Program-made: the position numbers and the translations under genes
Shown: positions 7,953 to 14,779 of the stretch, one piece after another
Layout of the letters: the number at the start of each line of letters is the position of its first letter
How positions within the stretch are numbered: position 1 is the first letter of the stretch
Notes under the pieces: model-generated
What the model saw: only the letters and a program-made list of their open reading frames with translations
Told to the model about the DNA's origin: nothing
The model's database searches: none
From: Pseudomonas sp. R84
Lineage (GTDB): Bacteria; Pseudomonadota; Gammaproteobacteria; Pseudomonadales; Pseudomonadaceae
Assembly (NCBI RefSeq): GCF_009834515.1
Contig: NZ_CP019426.1
Span: forward strand, 5,773,001 to 5,837,000
Length of the DNA stretch: 64,000 nucleotides
Reading direction: 5' to 3'

Positions 7953-8198
7953 TTAGCGCACCTCCTTGGCAGACATGCGCTGCTCAATCCAGGTGGTGAT
8001 TTCGGAGTCAACCCAGCCGATGGCCGCTGACCCTAATTTGATTGGTTTTGGGAACGTAGCGTCGTACCTCGGCGACTGGGTGTCCATGCGGTCGTAGATC
8101 GTTGACCGTCCAAGGCCGATACGCTCGGTCAGTTGCTTCAGGCGCAAAATCCTTGGGTAGAAAACGGCTTCTGTATTTGTCACTTGCCTTCTCGTCAT
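7953..8198 (-). CDS. alpA: AlpA family excisionase-like regulator
   Basis: An 81-residue MerR-type winged-helix protein of the AlpA family. AlpA-like proteins on P4-type elements activate integrase/excision genes or act as directionality factors. The domain is complete: RILRLKQLTERIGLGRSTIYDRM is the helix-turn-helix, FPKPIKLGSAAIGW the wing and VDSEITTWIEQR the closing helix. Length is normal for the family. It is transcribed in the same direction as the YagK-type gene, about 400 bases upstream of it. Its likely targets are the inverted repeat at 7608 or the integrase region. The ATG at 8198 has only a weak ribosome site; a GTG five codons in is an alternative. Confidence 0.88.
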   Translation of the reverse strand: MTRRQVTNTEAVFYPRILRLKQLTERIGLGRSTIYDRMDTQSPRYDATFPKPIKLGSAAIGWVDSEITTWIEQRMSAKEVR

Positions 8199-8468
8199 GT
8201 GTTGGGAATGACGCGACTTTAGGCCACCCTCGCCCTGGACTTAAGGCTCCAGCGACCAGTATTTTTTTTCTGCGAGTCGAGCGACTACTTTGACTGGGTC
8301 AGAGGCAGTACTGCCCTCAATAGGAACCAAGTACGTATACAAAGAACTAACTCTGCATGGGTTTTGACTGACAAACGCTGACCGTAGGGGGCGGGACGAC
8401 CAACTGCTTTCACTCCAAACGATTTTGAAAATCATTACACACCTATATCACGGTACTGAATAATCATC

Positions 8469-8813
8469 ATGGATGCTTCAACCATGTCATTTCGGTGCCC
8501 TTCCTGTAACTCGCAAAAAATCGCTTTCCATAAAACAGCCATGAGAATCGGTGCCGTTGTCGGCGCCGTCGGAGGCGCAGCACAAGGCGTCAGCGCCGCG
8601 CTCGCTGCAACCCGCACAGCCCATTCTGTCGGTGGCATTCCCGATCCATTTGCCATCTCGCTCAGTACGGTCTCTAGCGCCATCCTCGGCGGACTGGCCG
8701 GAGGCGTGAGCGGCTGTATTGTTGGTGCTCAACTTGGTGAAAAGCTGGATCGTCATATCCTTGCCAATAACTTCTGCCTGACCTGCGGGCATCGTTTCAA
8801 CCTCCCTACTTAA
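8469..8813 (+). CDS. Split zinc-ribbon protein with glycine-zipper core
   Basis: A 114-residue protein I cannot name. The N-terminus has FRCPSCNSQKI and the C-terminus FCLTCGHRF, so two CxxC knuckles could meet to form one zinc ribbon. Between them is a long stretch of small residues (AVVGAVGGAAQGVSAALAA and ILGGLAGGVSGCIVGAQLG) with GxxxG-type spacing, the pattern of glycine-zipper membrane-inserting segments. A membrane-associated or oligomeric protein with both ends on the same side is the simplest reading. An alternative start is the ATG at 8484, just before the first CxxC. It lies between alpA and the DUF932 gene on the island; its role is unknown. Confidence 0.7.
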   Translation: MDASTMSFRCPSCNSQKIAFHKTAMRIGAVVGAVGGAAQGVSAALAATRTAHSVGGIPDPFAISLSTVSSAILGGLAGGVSGCIVGAQLGEKLDRHILANNFCLTCGHRFNLPT

Positions 8814-8892
8814 TCAATCTCTCAAATTACCCCGTCTAGTGCCGCGTTCTGCGCGGCGCTATGCCGCTCTATACCCTAAGGAAACCATTCTC

Positions 8893-9861
8893 ATGGCACA
8901 TCTCGTTGAACAAATAGCATACGCTGGTGATGCACCCTGGCACGGCCTTGGCTCTGCGTTGTCGCCGAAACAGCCTCTAGAAATCTGGCAGCGTGAAGCT
9001 GGTATGAATTGGCAGATCCAGGAAAGCCCGGTTCATTTTAAAGCAGATGCATCTGGCCACCTCGGCACCATCCACTCGTTCCCTGAACAAAAGGTGTTGT
9101 ATCGCTCTGACACCAAAGCGCCTTTATCGGTTGTGTCCAATCGCTACCAAGTGGTACAGCCACGTGAAGTTCTGGAGTTCTACCGAGACCTTACCGAGTT
9201 CTCGGGCTATGAGCTGGAAACTGCTGGCGTGTTGAAAGGTGGACGCAAGTTCTGGGCACTTGCCAGAACGGGCCAGGCGACAACCCTGAGGGGCAATGAT
9301 CAGGTCAACGGCTATCTGCTGCTGGCGACTTCGTGCGACGGCACATTGGCTACCATTGCGACCCCCACCACCGTTCGCGTGGTCTGCAGCAACACCCTGA
9401 GCATCTCCCTGAGCGGCGCCAACCACACCATCAAAGTGCCGCACAGCACGCGTTTTGATCCGCAAACCATCAAAAAACAATTGGGCATTGCCGTCTCGCG
9501 ATGGGACGAATTCATGTACCGGATGCGCGCCCTCGCCGAACGCAAAGTTCAGACGAAAGAGGTCATCGGCTTCTTTATGGACGTGCTGTGCGACACCGGA
9601 GCCCATGACCCCATTCCCAATGTATTGCCCAACAAGCGAGCTATGGAGAAGGTGCAAAACCTCTACGAAGGTGAAGGCCGAGGATCTGATATGGAGTCCG
9701 CTCGCGGAACAGCATGGGGCTTGCTGAACGCCGTTACTGAATATGTGGATCATGAACGACGCGCCAGGAGTTCTGAGTATCGAATGGATTCGGCATGGTT
9801 TGGTCAAGGCGCAGTAATCAAACAGAAGGCACTCAATGCAGCCTTACAACTCGTTGCGTGA
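8893..9861 (+). CDS. DUF932 phage/plasmid-like protein
   Basis: A 322-residue DUF932 (phage/plasmid-like TIGR03299-type) protein. The N-terminal MAHLVEQIAYAGDAPWHGLG is highly characteristic, followed by VVSNRYQVVQPREVLEFYRDL and TTVRVVCSNTLSIS, also family blocks. The molecular function is unknown; members are common on plasmids, ICEs and satellite phages, often beside RadC-like genes as here. No signal peptide or membrane segment is visible. The start at 8893 is preferred because the family begins at this MAHLVEQ stretch; an extension to 8839 adds 18 unrelated residues. The C-terminus (SARGTAWGLLNAVTEYVDHERR) matches the usual end. Confidence 0.9.
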   Translation: MAHLVEQIAYAGDAPWHGLGSALSPKQPLEIWQREAGMNWQIQESPVHFKADASGHLGTIHSFPEQKVLYRSDTKAPLSVVSNRYQVVQPREVLEFYRDLTEFSGYELETAGVLKGGRKFWALARTGQATTLRGNDQVNGYLLLATSCDGTLATIATPTTVRVVCSNTLSISLSGANHTIKVPHSTRFDPQTIKKQLGIAVSRWDEFMYRMRALAERKVQTKEVIGFFMDVLCDTGAHDPIPNVLPNKRAMEKVQNLYEGEGRGSDMESARGTAWGLLNAVTEYVDHERRARSSEYRMDSAWFGQGAVIKQKALNAALQLVA

Positions 9862-9995
9862 ACCATCGAGCCACAGCAGCGCCGAGCATTCTCGCCTAAT
9901 GGCCGCTCGGAATTATTCAATCCCGACACCCACCTTGCAGTGACTGCGCCACGCCCCCTTCAGTGCTTTCACGCGTTCGTGACAGGAATACCAGC

Positions 9996-10493
9996 ATGAA
10001 ATATCCCAAGCTCAAAGCCGGCGAAACTCCCGACACCTATGCCATGGAATCACCGGTCAGCGAGGCCGACATCCTGCAGATGGCTCAACAACTCGCGATG
10101 TATCGTCTGTCTAAAGGACGCGCGTTGACTGAGCGCAGACTCGTTTTCAGCCACCTACAAACGCTTCTGCAGTTCCATGAATACGAAGTCTTTGCTTTGT
10201 TACTGCTCGATATCGAGCACCGGGTGATTGGCTTTAGGGAAATATTCAGGGGGCCTTTGGAAGTTACCTGCGTGTCCCCTCGGGAGGTGGTCAAAATCGC
10301 CCTGGAACATAACGCAGCCGCCTTGATACTAGTGCACAAATATCCTTCCAGCGATTCCGACTCAAGCCAAGCAGATTGTGCGCTGGCCAAAGTCCTCAAG
10401 AATGCACTCAACAAGATTGGCACCCAGACATTGGATCATGTAGTGGTGGACCATGAAGGCTGCGTGTCGCTGGCGGAACGAGGCTACCTGTAG
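9996..10493 (+). CDS. RadC-like JAB-domain protein with altered metal site
   Basis: A 165-residue RadC/MPN (JAB1) domain protein, shorter than chromosomal RadC because it lacks the N-terminal HhH region. The fold is clear: FALLLLDIEHRVIGFREIF, then PREVVKIALEHNAAALILVH, then KIGTQTLDHVVV. The metal motif is changed. The usual H-N-H-P-S-G-D is here H114-K-Y116-P-S-S-D, so the second zinc histidine is a tyrosine; Asp127 is kept. A metal-dependent isopeptidase or nuclease activity is therefore doubtful. The ATG at 9996 follows AGGAA at good spacing. It is 134 bases after the DUF932 gene and followed by a hairpin. Such genes are standard island cargo, with unproven function. Confidence 0.88.
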   Translation: MKYPKLKAGETPDTYAMESPVSEADILQMAQQLAMYRLSKGRALTERRLVFSHLQTLLQFHEYEVFALLLLDIEHRVIGFREIFRGPLEVTCVSPREVVKIALEHNAAALILVHKYPSSDSDSSQADCALAKVLKNALNKIGTQTLDHVVVDHEGCVSLAERGYL

Positions 10494-10518
10494 CTCCGAA
10501 GTTTACTCCGCCCGATAG

Positions 10519-10544
10519 ACTGCCCTGGTTGACACCAGGGCGGT
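10519..10544 (+). terminator. Terminator-like hairpin after the radC-like gene
   Basis: Eleven-base stem (10519-10529 with 10534-10544, one G-U pair) and a TGAC tetraloop, 25 bases after the stop codon. It lacks a T-tract. It separates the radC-like gene from dcm, whose promoter must lie in 10545-10690. Confidence 0.5.
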
Positions 10545-10697
10545 CATTGGCACAGTACCCAATCACTTATTTTTTGTCGCGATCCAACCGTTGTACTTAC
10601 TTTCGACGGGAGATAAAGAAATATGGGTGTGACATATCGTGCTCGATCTTTACAAAGGTTCCAGCTAGAATACCTCCTGCTAAGAGGACCTATCCCA

Positions 10698-11762
10698 ATG
10701 ATTGATGCTGTTGACCTTTTCTGTGGCGCTGGTGGCCTCACTGCCGGCATGCGCAACACCGGCATTACAGTGCATGCCGGGTACGACATCGAAGGCCAAT
10801 GCGCGTATGCCTACCAGGAGAACAACCAGGCCGCCTTTGTCAAAAAAGACGTGCAGGAAGTGACAGCCCAAGAGTTGCTAGCCTGGTATCGTCCTGGCCA
10901 ATACAGGCTACTGGCCGGTTGCGCGCCTTGCCAACCGTTCTCAACCTACAACCAAGGCAAAGACACCCGCAACGATCGCAAGTGGCCGTTGCTCTATCAC
11001 TTCAGCCGCCTCATCAAAGAAACTGAGCCTCACTTGGTAACTATGGAAAACGTTCCTGACGTCACCAAACACGAGGTCTACCACGACTTCGTACAAAGCC
11101 TCAGGGACCAAGGTTACGAGATCTGGGACGGACGAGTGGCTTGCGTCGAATACGGCTTGCCACAGCAGCGACGTCGCCATGTTCTGCTCGCTTCCAAACT
11201 GGGAATACCCATAAGCATCATCCCTCCCACGCATCTGAACGCCCCAGTCCATGTCGAGGACGTCATCGGCGCGTTGCCTCGCCTGGCGGCTGGAGAGTGC
11301 GACCCGAACGATCCACTTCACCGGGCAGCAACACTTACCCCGATCAACATGCGACGCATCATTCACTCCAGGCCAGGCGGATCCTGGAAAGATTGGCCGC
11401 CAGAGCTAGTCGCTGAATGCCATCGCAAAGCGAGCGGAAAAACCTATCCGAGCGTATACGGACGTATGCGCGCAGATCGCCCCAGCCCGACAATGACCAC
11501 CCTCTGCTACGGCTTCGGGAACGGCCGTTTCGGTCACCCTGATCAGGCCCGCGCTATATCACTACGTGAAGCAGCGATCCTACAGTCCTTTCCAAGAAAC
11601 TACGTGTTTATGGAGCCAGAGCGGATCACCTTCAAAGCCGTCGGCCGCATGATCGGCAACGCCGTTCCGGTGCGATTAGGAGAAGTGATCGGAGAAAGCC
11701 TGATGCAACACATCAGGGACTATGAAGCGATTCGCCAAGCGGAAGGTCGAATTCAAGCCTGA
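10698..11762 (+). CDS. dcm: DNA cytosine-5 methyltransferase
   Basis: A 354-residue C5-cytosine methyltransferase that transfers a methyl group from SAM to cytosine in a fixed DNA sequence. Motif I (DLFCGAGGLTAG) is at residues 5-16, and the catalytic PCQPFS loop has Cys78. ENVPD is motif VI, YGLPQQRRRHVLLAS is motif VIII, and GNAVPVRLGEVIGESL is motif X. The variable region (about 200-270) should set specificity, which cannot be read from sequence. The facing vsr gene suggests a target where deamination gives T:G mismatches, as in CCWGG systems. The ATG at 10698 has AAGAGGA upstream. Its last 50 bases overlap vsr tail to tail. DISARM class 2 also uses a 5mC methylase (DrmMII), so it may be the self-marking partner of the facing operon. 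Confidence 0.95.
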   Translation: MIDAVDLFCGAGGLTAGMRNTGITVHAGYDIEGQCAYAYQENNQAAFVKKDVQEVTAQELLAWYRPGQYRLLAGCAPCQPFSTYNQGKDTRNDRKWPLLYHFSRLIKETEPHLVTMENVPDVTKHEVYHDFVQSLRDQGYEIWDGRVACVEYGLPQQRRRHVLLASKLGIPISIIPPTHLNAPVHVEDVIGALPRLAAGECDPNDPLHRAATLTPINMRRIIHSRPGGSWKDWPPELVAECHRKASGKTYPSVYGRMRADRPSPTMTTLCYGFGNGRFGHPDQARAISLREAAILQSFPRNYVFMEPERITFKAVGRMIGNAVPVRLGEVIGESLMQHIRDYEAIRQAEGRIQA

Positions 11763-12129
11763 GGCGAGCCTCCAACGCCTCAAGACTCTTCGTTTCACAC
11801 TCCCAGATCACCAGTACACGCCAGCCCAGTTCTCGTAACTGAGCTTCCTTCCGCGCATCACGCGCTACATTCGCTTCGAACTTTGGTAGCCAATACTCTT
11901 GTCTACTCTTAGGAGTAGTCGCGTAGCGGCAGTCGGGATGGCAGTGCCAGAAACATCCATGCACGAAAACCACCGTTTGGAATTTCGGCAGGACTATATC
12001 CGGCGAACCTGGAAGATCCCGGCGATGCAGACGAAACCGTAGCCCCAAAGCATGCAGCACTTGGCGAACGATGATTTCTGGTGCTGTATTAGCGCGCTTC
12101 ACCGCTCGCATGATGTCACTTCGCGACAT
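11713..12129 (-). CDS. vsr: Very short patch repair endonuclease
   Basis: A 138-residue Vsr-type endonuclease that nicks next to T in T:G mismatches arising from 5mC deamination. The fold is recognisable: GSPDIVLPKF with the catalytic Asp, VVFVHGCFWHCHPDC with the zinc/catalytic histidines and cysteine, YWLPKFEANVARD, and LGWRVLVIWECE. It is the last gene of the minus-strand defence operon, 21 bases after drmC, and its end overlaps dcm. A run of eleven G (coding strand) sits immediately before this ATG where the ribosome site should be. An alternative coupled ATG overlaps the drmC stop codon, but at eleven G it is out of frame with vsr. Expression may therefore vary with tract length. Confidence 0.92.
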   Translation of the reverse strand: MSRSDIMRAVKRANTAPEIIVRQVLHALGLRFRLHRRDLPGSPDIVLPKFQTVVFVHGCFWHCHPDCRYATTPKSRQEYWLPKFEANVARDARKEAQLRELGWRVLVIWECETKSLEALEARLRLEFDLPLGESLHSP

Positions 12130-12130
12130 T

Positions 12131-12141
12131 CCCCCCCCCCC
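12131..12141. repeat. Homopolymeric G11/C11 tract before vsr
   Basis: Eleven consecutive C on the + strand, hence G11 on the coding strand, between the drmC stop codon and the vsr ATG. Counting codons from the coupled ATG at 12151, lengths of 10 or 13 would fuse in frame to vsr. At 11 the frame stops after eleven codons. This is the classic arrangement of a slippage-driven on/off switch. Confidence 0.85.
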
Positions 12142-12150
12142 AGAAGAACA

Positions 12151-12915
12151 TCACCCGACAGGCACGATCACCCCAGTTATCGCCAACGCCTCCAGGTGCC
12201 GATGAAGCTGCTCGGGCAATGGAGCTCCGGAGATCAAGACTCCGGCCTCCATGTTCTGATCCATTGCGTACCCGGTGAGGTTGGCACTAGTTATGAAACA
12301 GTGCGAGCCATCGGACACCGCGACCTTCGCATGCACGCTGCCATTCGAGAAGATCGCACCCTTGTCCTTCCAGATGTAGAACCGCGCACTAGGAACGACT
12401 TTGCGCAGGTTATCAATGGGGTCAATGCTGACCTTGCCACCGCTGGCTGTCGAAAGCTCCATCAGGAAGTTGATCGCCACACCGCGATCCGCCGCTGACC
12501 TCAGAGCCTTTGTGATCGACTCGATGTCGTAAGCAACGTAACTCGTTATGAACAACCTGTGCTTTGCACCATCGATTACCTGAATCAGAGCCTGTTCGGT
12601 TCGACGAGCCGGAACAATGTCCGTAGTGGGGCCGGTCCATACCAAATCGACTACCTGCTTTGCCTCTGCCTGACGATAAGCATGGTCAGCGGCCAGCAGC
12701 ATGGCCGCTAAGGTTTCACCGGTGACAGGGTTAGACTTCCATGCCGCGACCATAGCCTTGAATGAGTCACCAGCTTTGGCAGACAACACGGAAGCATTAT
12801 TCAACTTCCCCGCACTCTCAGCACCAATGAACCTGACCGCTGCCGCCAAAGCGGCGGTACGGTCAGGAGAAACAATAGCCACCAATGCCGACACTGCCTC
12901 CAGCAGAGCTTTCAT
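12151..12915 (-). CDS. drmC: DISARM DrmC, phospholipase D-like protein
   Basis: A 254-residue PLD-superfamily protein matching DrmC, the third gene of the DISARM core drmA-drmB-drmC. One HKD motif is intact: His195, Lys197 and Asp202 in VHAKVAVSDG, followed by FITSANLT. The N-terminal half (1-90) is a helical Ala-rich region with ETLAAMLLAADHAY. In published DISARM work drmC was the gene whose loss mattered least. A single HKD motif implies a dimeric nuclease if active. ATG 12915 is chosen because it starts one base after the drmB stop codon; the longer frame to 13143 would overlap drmB. Downstream is vsr, with a TGATG junction at the stop codon. Confidence 0.9.
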   Translation of the reverse strand: MKALLEAVSALVAIVSPDRTAALAAAVRFIGAESAGKLNNASVLSAKAGDSFKAMVAAWKSNPVTGETLAAMLLAADHAYRQAEAKQVVDLVWTGPTTDIVPARRTEQALIQVIDGAKHRLFITSYVAYDIESITKALRSAADRGVAINFLMELSTASGGKVSIDPIDNLRKVVPSARFYIWKDKGAIFSNGSVHAKVAVSDGSHCFITSANLTGYAMDQNMEAGVLISGAPLPEQLHRHLEALAITGVIVPVG

Positions 12916-12916
12916 C

Positions 12917-14779
12917 TCAAACGTCCTTGAAGAATGCGGCCTTGTCGTTCTCAAACGTGGGAACCACCATCGCACGATCGAGATAGCGGTTACCGCGCTC
13001 GCAAGAGGTCTCAGCGACGAATGAACATGCATGGCAAGCGGCCGCATGCAAACTTCGATCCTTCTGCGGATCATGCTCGGCGCAGAGCGGATCAGACGAG
13101 CATATGCGAGAACGCCGCAAAGCCTGCACAAGCAACCGCTCAAGGTTCTCTGGCTTACCTAGCTCGACCAAACCACCCAGGGTCCCATCGGAGTCGGCAG
13201 CCGCCGTGTAAATAATAAAGCCCGCTTGGCAGCCCTCTGCATTCACGTCCGCATAAATACGCTCGCGGATGCTGGCCGCGCTGTACCCGCACTCCAACGC
13301 CAGCTCACGAATTAACATATGCGCCAAGGTATGAAGCAGCACATACCGAGCGCCTGGATAGCCTTCTTCCGGAGGGCTTAAATGCCGAGAGTTTCGCCAG
13401 CCCTTATGACCGCCACGTAAGCGCTCATCAACGCTTTGGACGTCTTCAAGTTGCTCCCACTCAGCGATAGCCTGCTCATCGAATTGGATGAAAATGCCTT
13501 CGCCATGCACCTGATTCGCAGGAATCCAATCGGGTTTACCCCGTGACAGCGGAGCCTTAGTAGGACCGGTTGCCAGGTCAGCTGAATCGTCAGGAGCTTC
13601 CACTCGTGTAAAGCCGAGCAGCGCATTAACCTCACGCAAGCGCTTCAATAACAGCACCCTCGAGATCTTGCTCTTGAAGCGCCCAGGAACATTGACTATG
13701 TCTGAGGTGAAATGCGGATAGTCATTCACTGGTGACGGATCAATCAGCACGCGCCACTCAGGCCCCTTGATGTCCGACTCAGTGACATTCGCATCACCAC
13801 CGCTACGATGTTGCTCGATTGCAGCCCAGATCAGCTCGGCAGAATATTGGTCAATCCCCGGTAACGCACCGGTTTTTTTTAACATTTTTACCGTCAACGG
13901 CACCTCTTCTACGCCATCAAGATCGTGGAAGAAATCCCAACCATCGTCGATAAGTTGACTCAGCGAATCTTTAGCCTGTGGAATGGCCAACGCAGAAATA
14001 GAGATAGGAAACCAACTATTGGTCGCCCCCAGCAGAACCACGCGCGGCTCCGCATCACAATCAGGATCAAAATGATCCAGATGAGGGTGCCGACCGCGGC
14101 ACCCTGGAAGGTTTTCTTTACCTAGCTGCCCGAAAGCATGAGCCATATTACGGGCCACACCACAGGAGTCACACTTCACCCAAAGGTTCTCGGTTTGCAG
14201 AGACGCGCCGCTTTCAAAGAATCGCAGCGTACCCTTGCAACCACCAAGACCACTGTGGACGTACCAGTTCCACGGAAAGTCATCCAGATGCCCATTCTTG
14301 CAAGCCAGCAAGAAACGCGCAGGCACAGCATCGGCATCCTTCGCAGGCTGATCTCCTTTTGACCCCGTGCAGCCCTTATGAACGAAGCAAGTCGCCTCCG
14401 GCCGATAACGATTTTCCTTCAGATCGAACAGCCCACTGTCATAAGGCGAAAGCATTCCGCACTTAACGCAACGCAACCAGCGAGGAAAGGGCCGCACAGG
14501 AACCCCTACATAAGCCTCAGCCGAGTACGGATCAACCGCGTCGCTAGTCGTGAATGGAGGCATACGTAGCGATTCAACCTGCGGCCCGAGTACTTTTTGC
14601 ACGGCAGCCAGCAGGCGACTTTCTACCACCGGCCGACAGCGATCCTTCTCCCAAAAGTTTATCCCTAGCGTCACGACCGACAGGTTTGGCAAATCAATCA
14701 GCGCACCAGGACCATAGGTCCAGAGCAGCTGGCTCGGCCGGACTGAACCAACGGGAGTTTTTTCGTTAGCCATTTTCAT
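12917..14779 (-). CDS. drmB: DISARM DrmB, DUF1998 protein
   Basis: A 620-residue DUF1998 protein, DrmB of DISARM. It works with the DrmA helicase; the DrmAB complex is reported to load on DNA with 5' ends and recognise foreign DNA. Visible features: N-terminal PSQLLWTYGPGALIDLPNLSVV; zinc-knuckle pairs WLRCVKCGMLS and WVKCDSCGVARN; the DUF1998 core YVLLHTLAHMLIRELALECGYSAASIRERIY at about 480-510; and a C-terminal cysteine cluster (CSSDPLCAEHD, ACHACSFVAETSCERGN). Its start overlaps the drmA stop codon (ATGA), with a second ATG two codons later. An A8 run lies in the coding strand near 13873. Confidence 0.93.
   Translation of the reverse strand: MKMANEKTPVGSVRPSQLLWTYGPGALIDLPNLSVVTLGINFWEKDRCRPVVESRLLAAVQKVLGPQVESLRMPPFTTSDAVDPYSAEAYVGVPVRPFPRWLRCVKCGMLSPYDSGLFDLKENRYRPEATCFVHKGCTGSKGDQPAKDADAVPARFLLACKNGHLDDFPWNWYVHSGLGGCKGTLRFFESGASLQTENLWVKCDSCGVARNMAHAFGQLGKENLPGCRGRHPHLDHFDPDCDAEPRVVLLGATNSWFPISISALAIPQAKDSLSQLIDDGWDFFHDLDGVEEVPLTVKMLKKTGALPGIDQYSAELIWAAIEQHRSGGDANVTESDIKGPEWRVLIDPSPVNDYPHFTSDIVNVPGRFKSKISRVLLLKRLREVNALLGFTRVEAPDDSADLATGPTKAPLSRGKPDWIPANQVHGEGIFIQFDEQAIAEWEQLEDVQSVDERLRGGHKGWRNSRHLSPPEEGYPGARYVLLHTLAHMLIRELALECGYSAASIRERIYADVNAEGCQAGFIIYTAAADSDGTLGGLVELGKPENLERLLVQALRRSRICSSDPLCAEHDPQKDRSLHAAACHACSFVAETSCERGNRYLDRAMVVPTFENDKAAFFKDV

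Noticed and set aside
12917-13143. Longer N-terminus for DrmC
   Set aside because: It would overlap drmB by about 230 bases; the ATG at 12915, one base after the drmB stop codon, fits the coupled operon.
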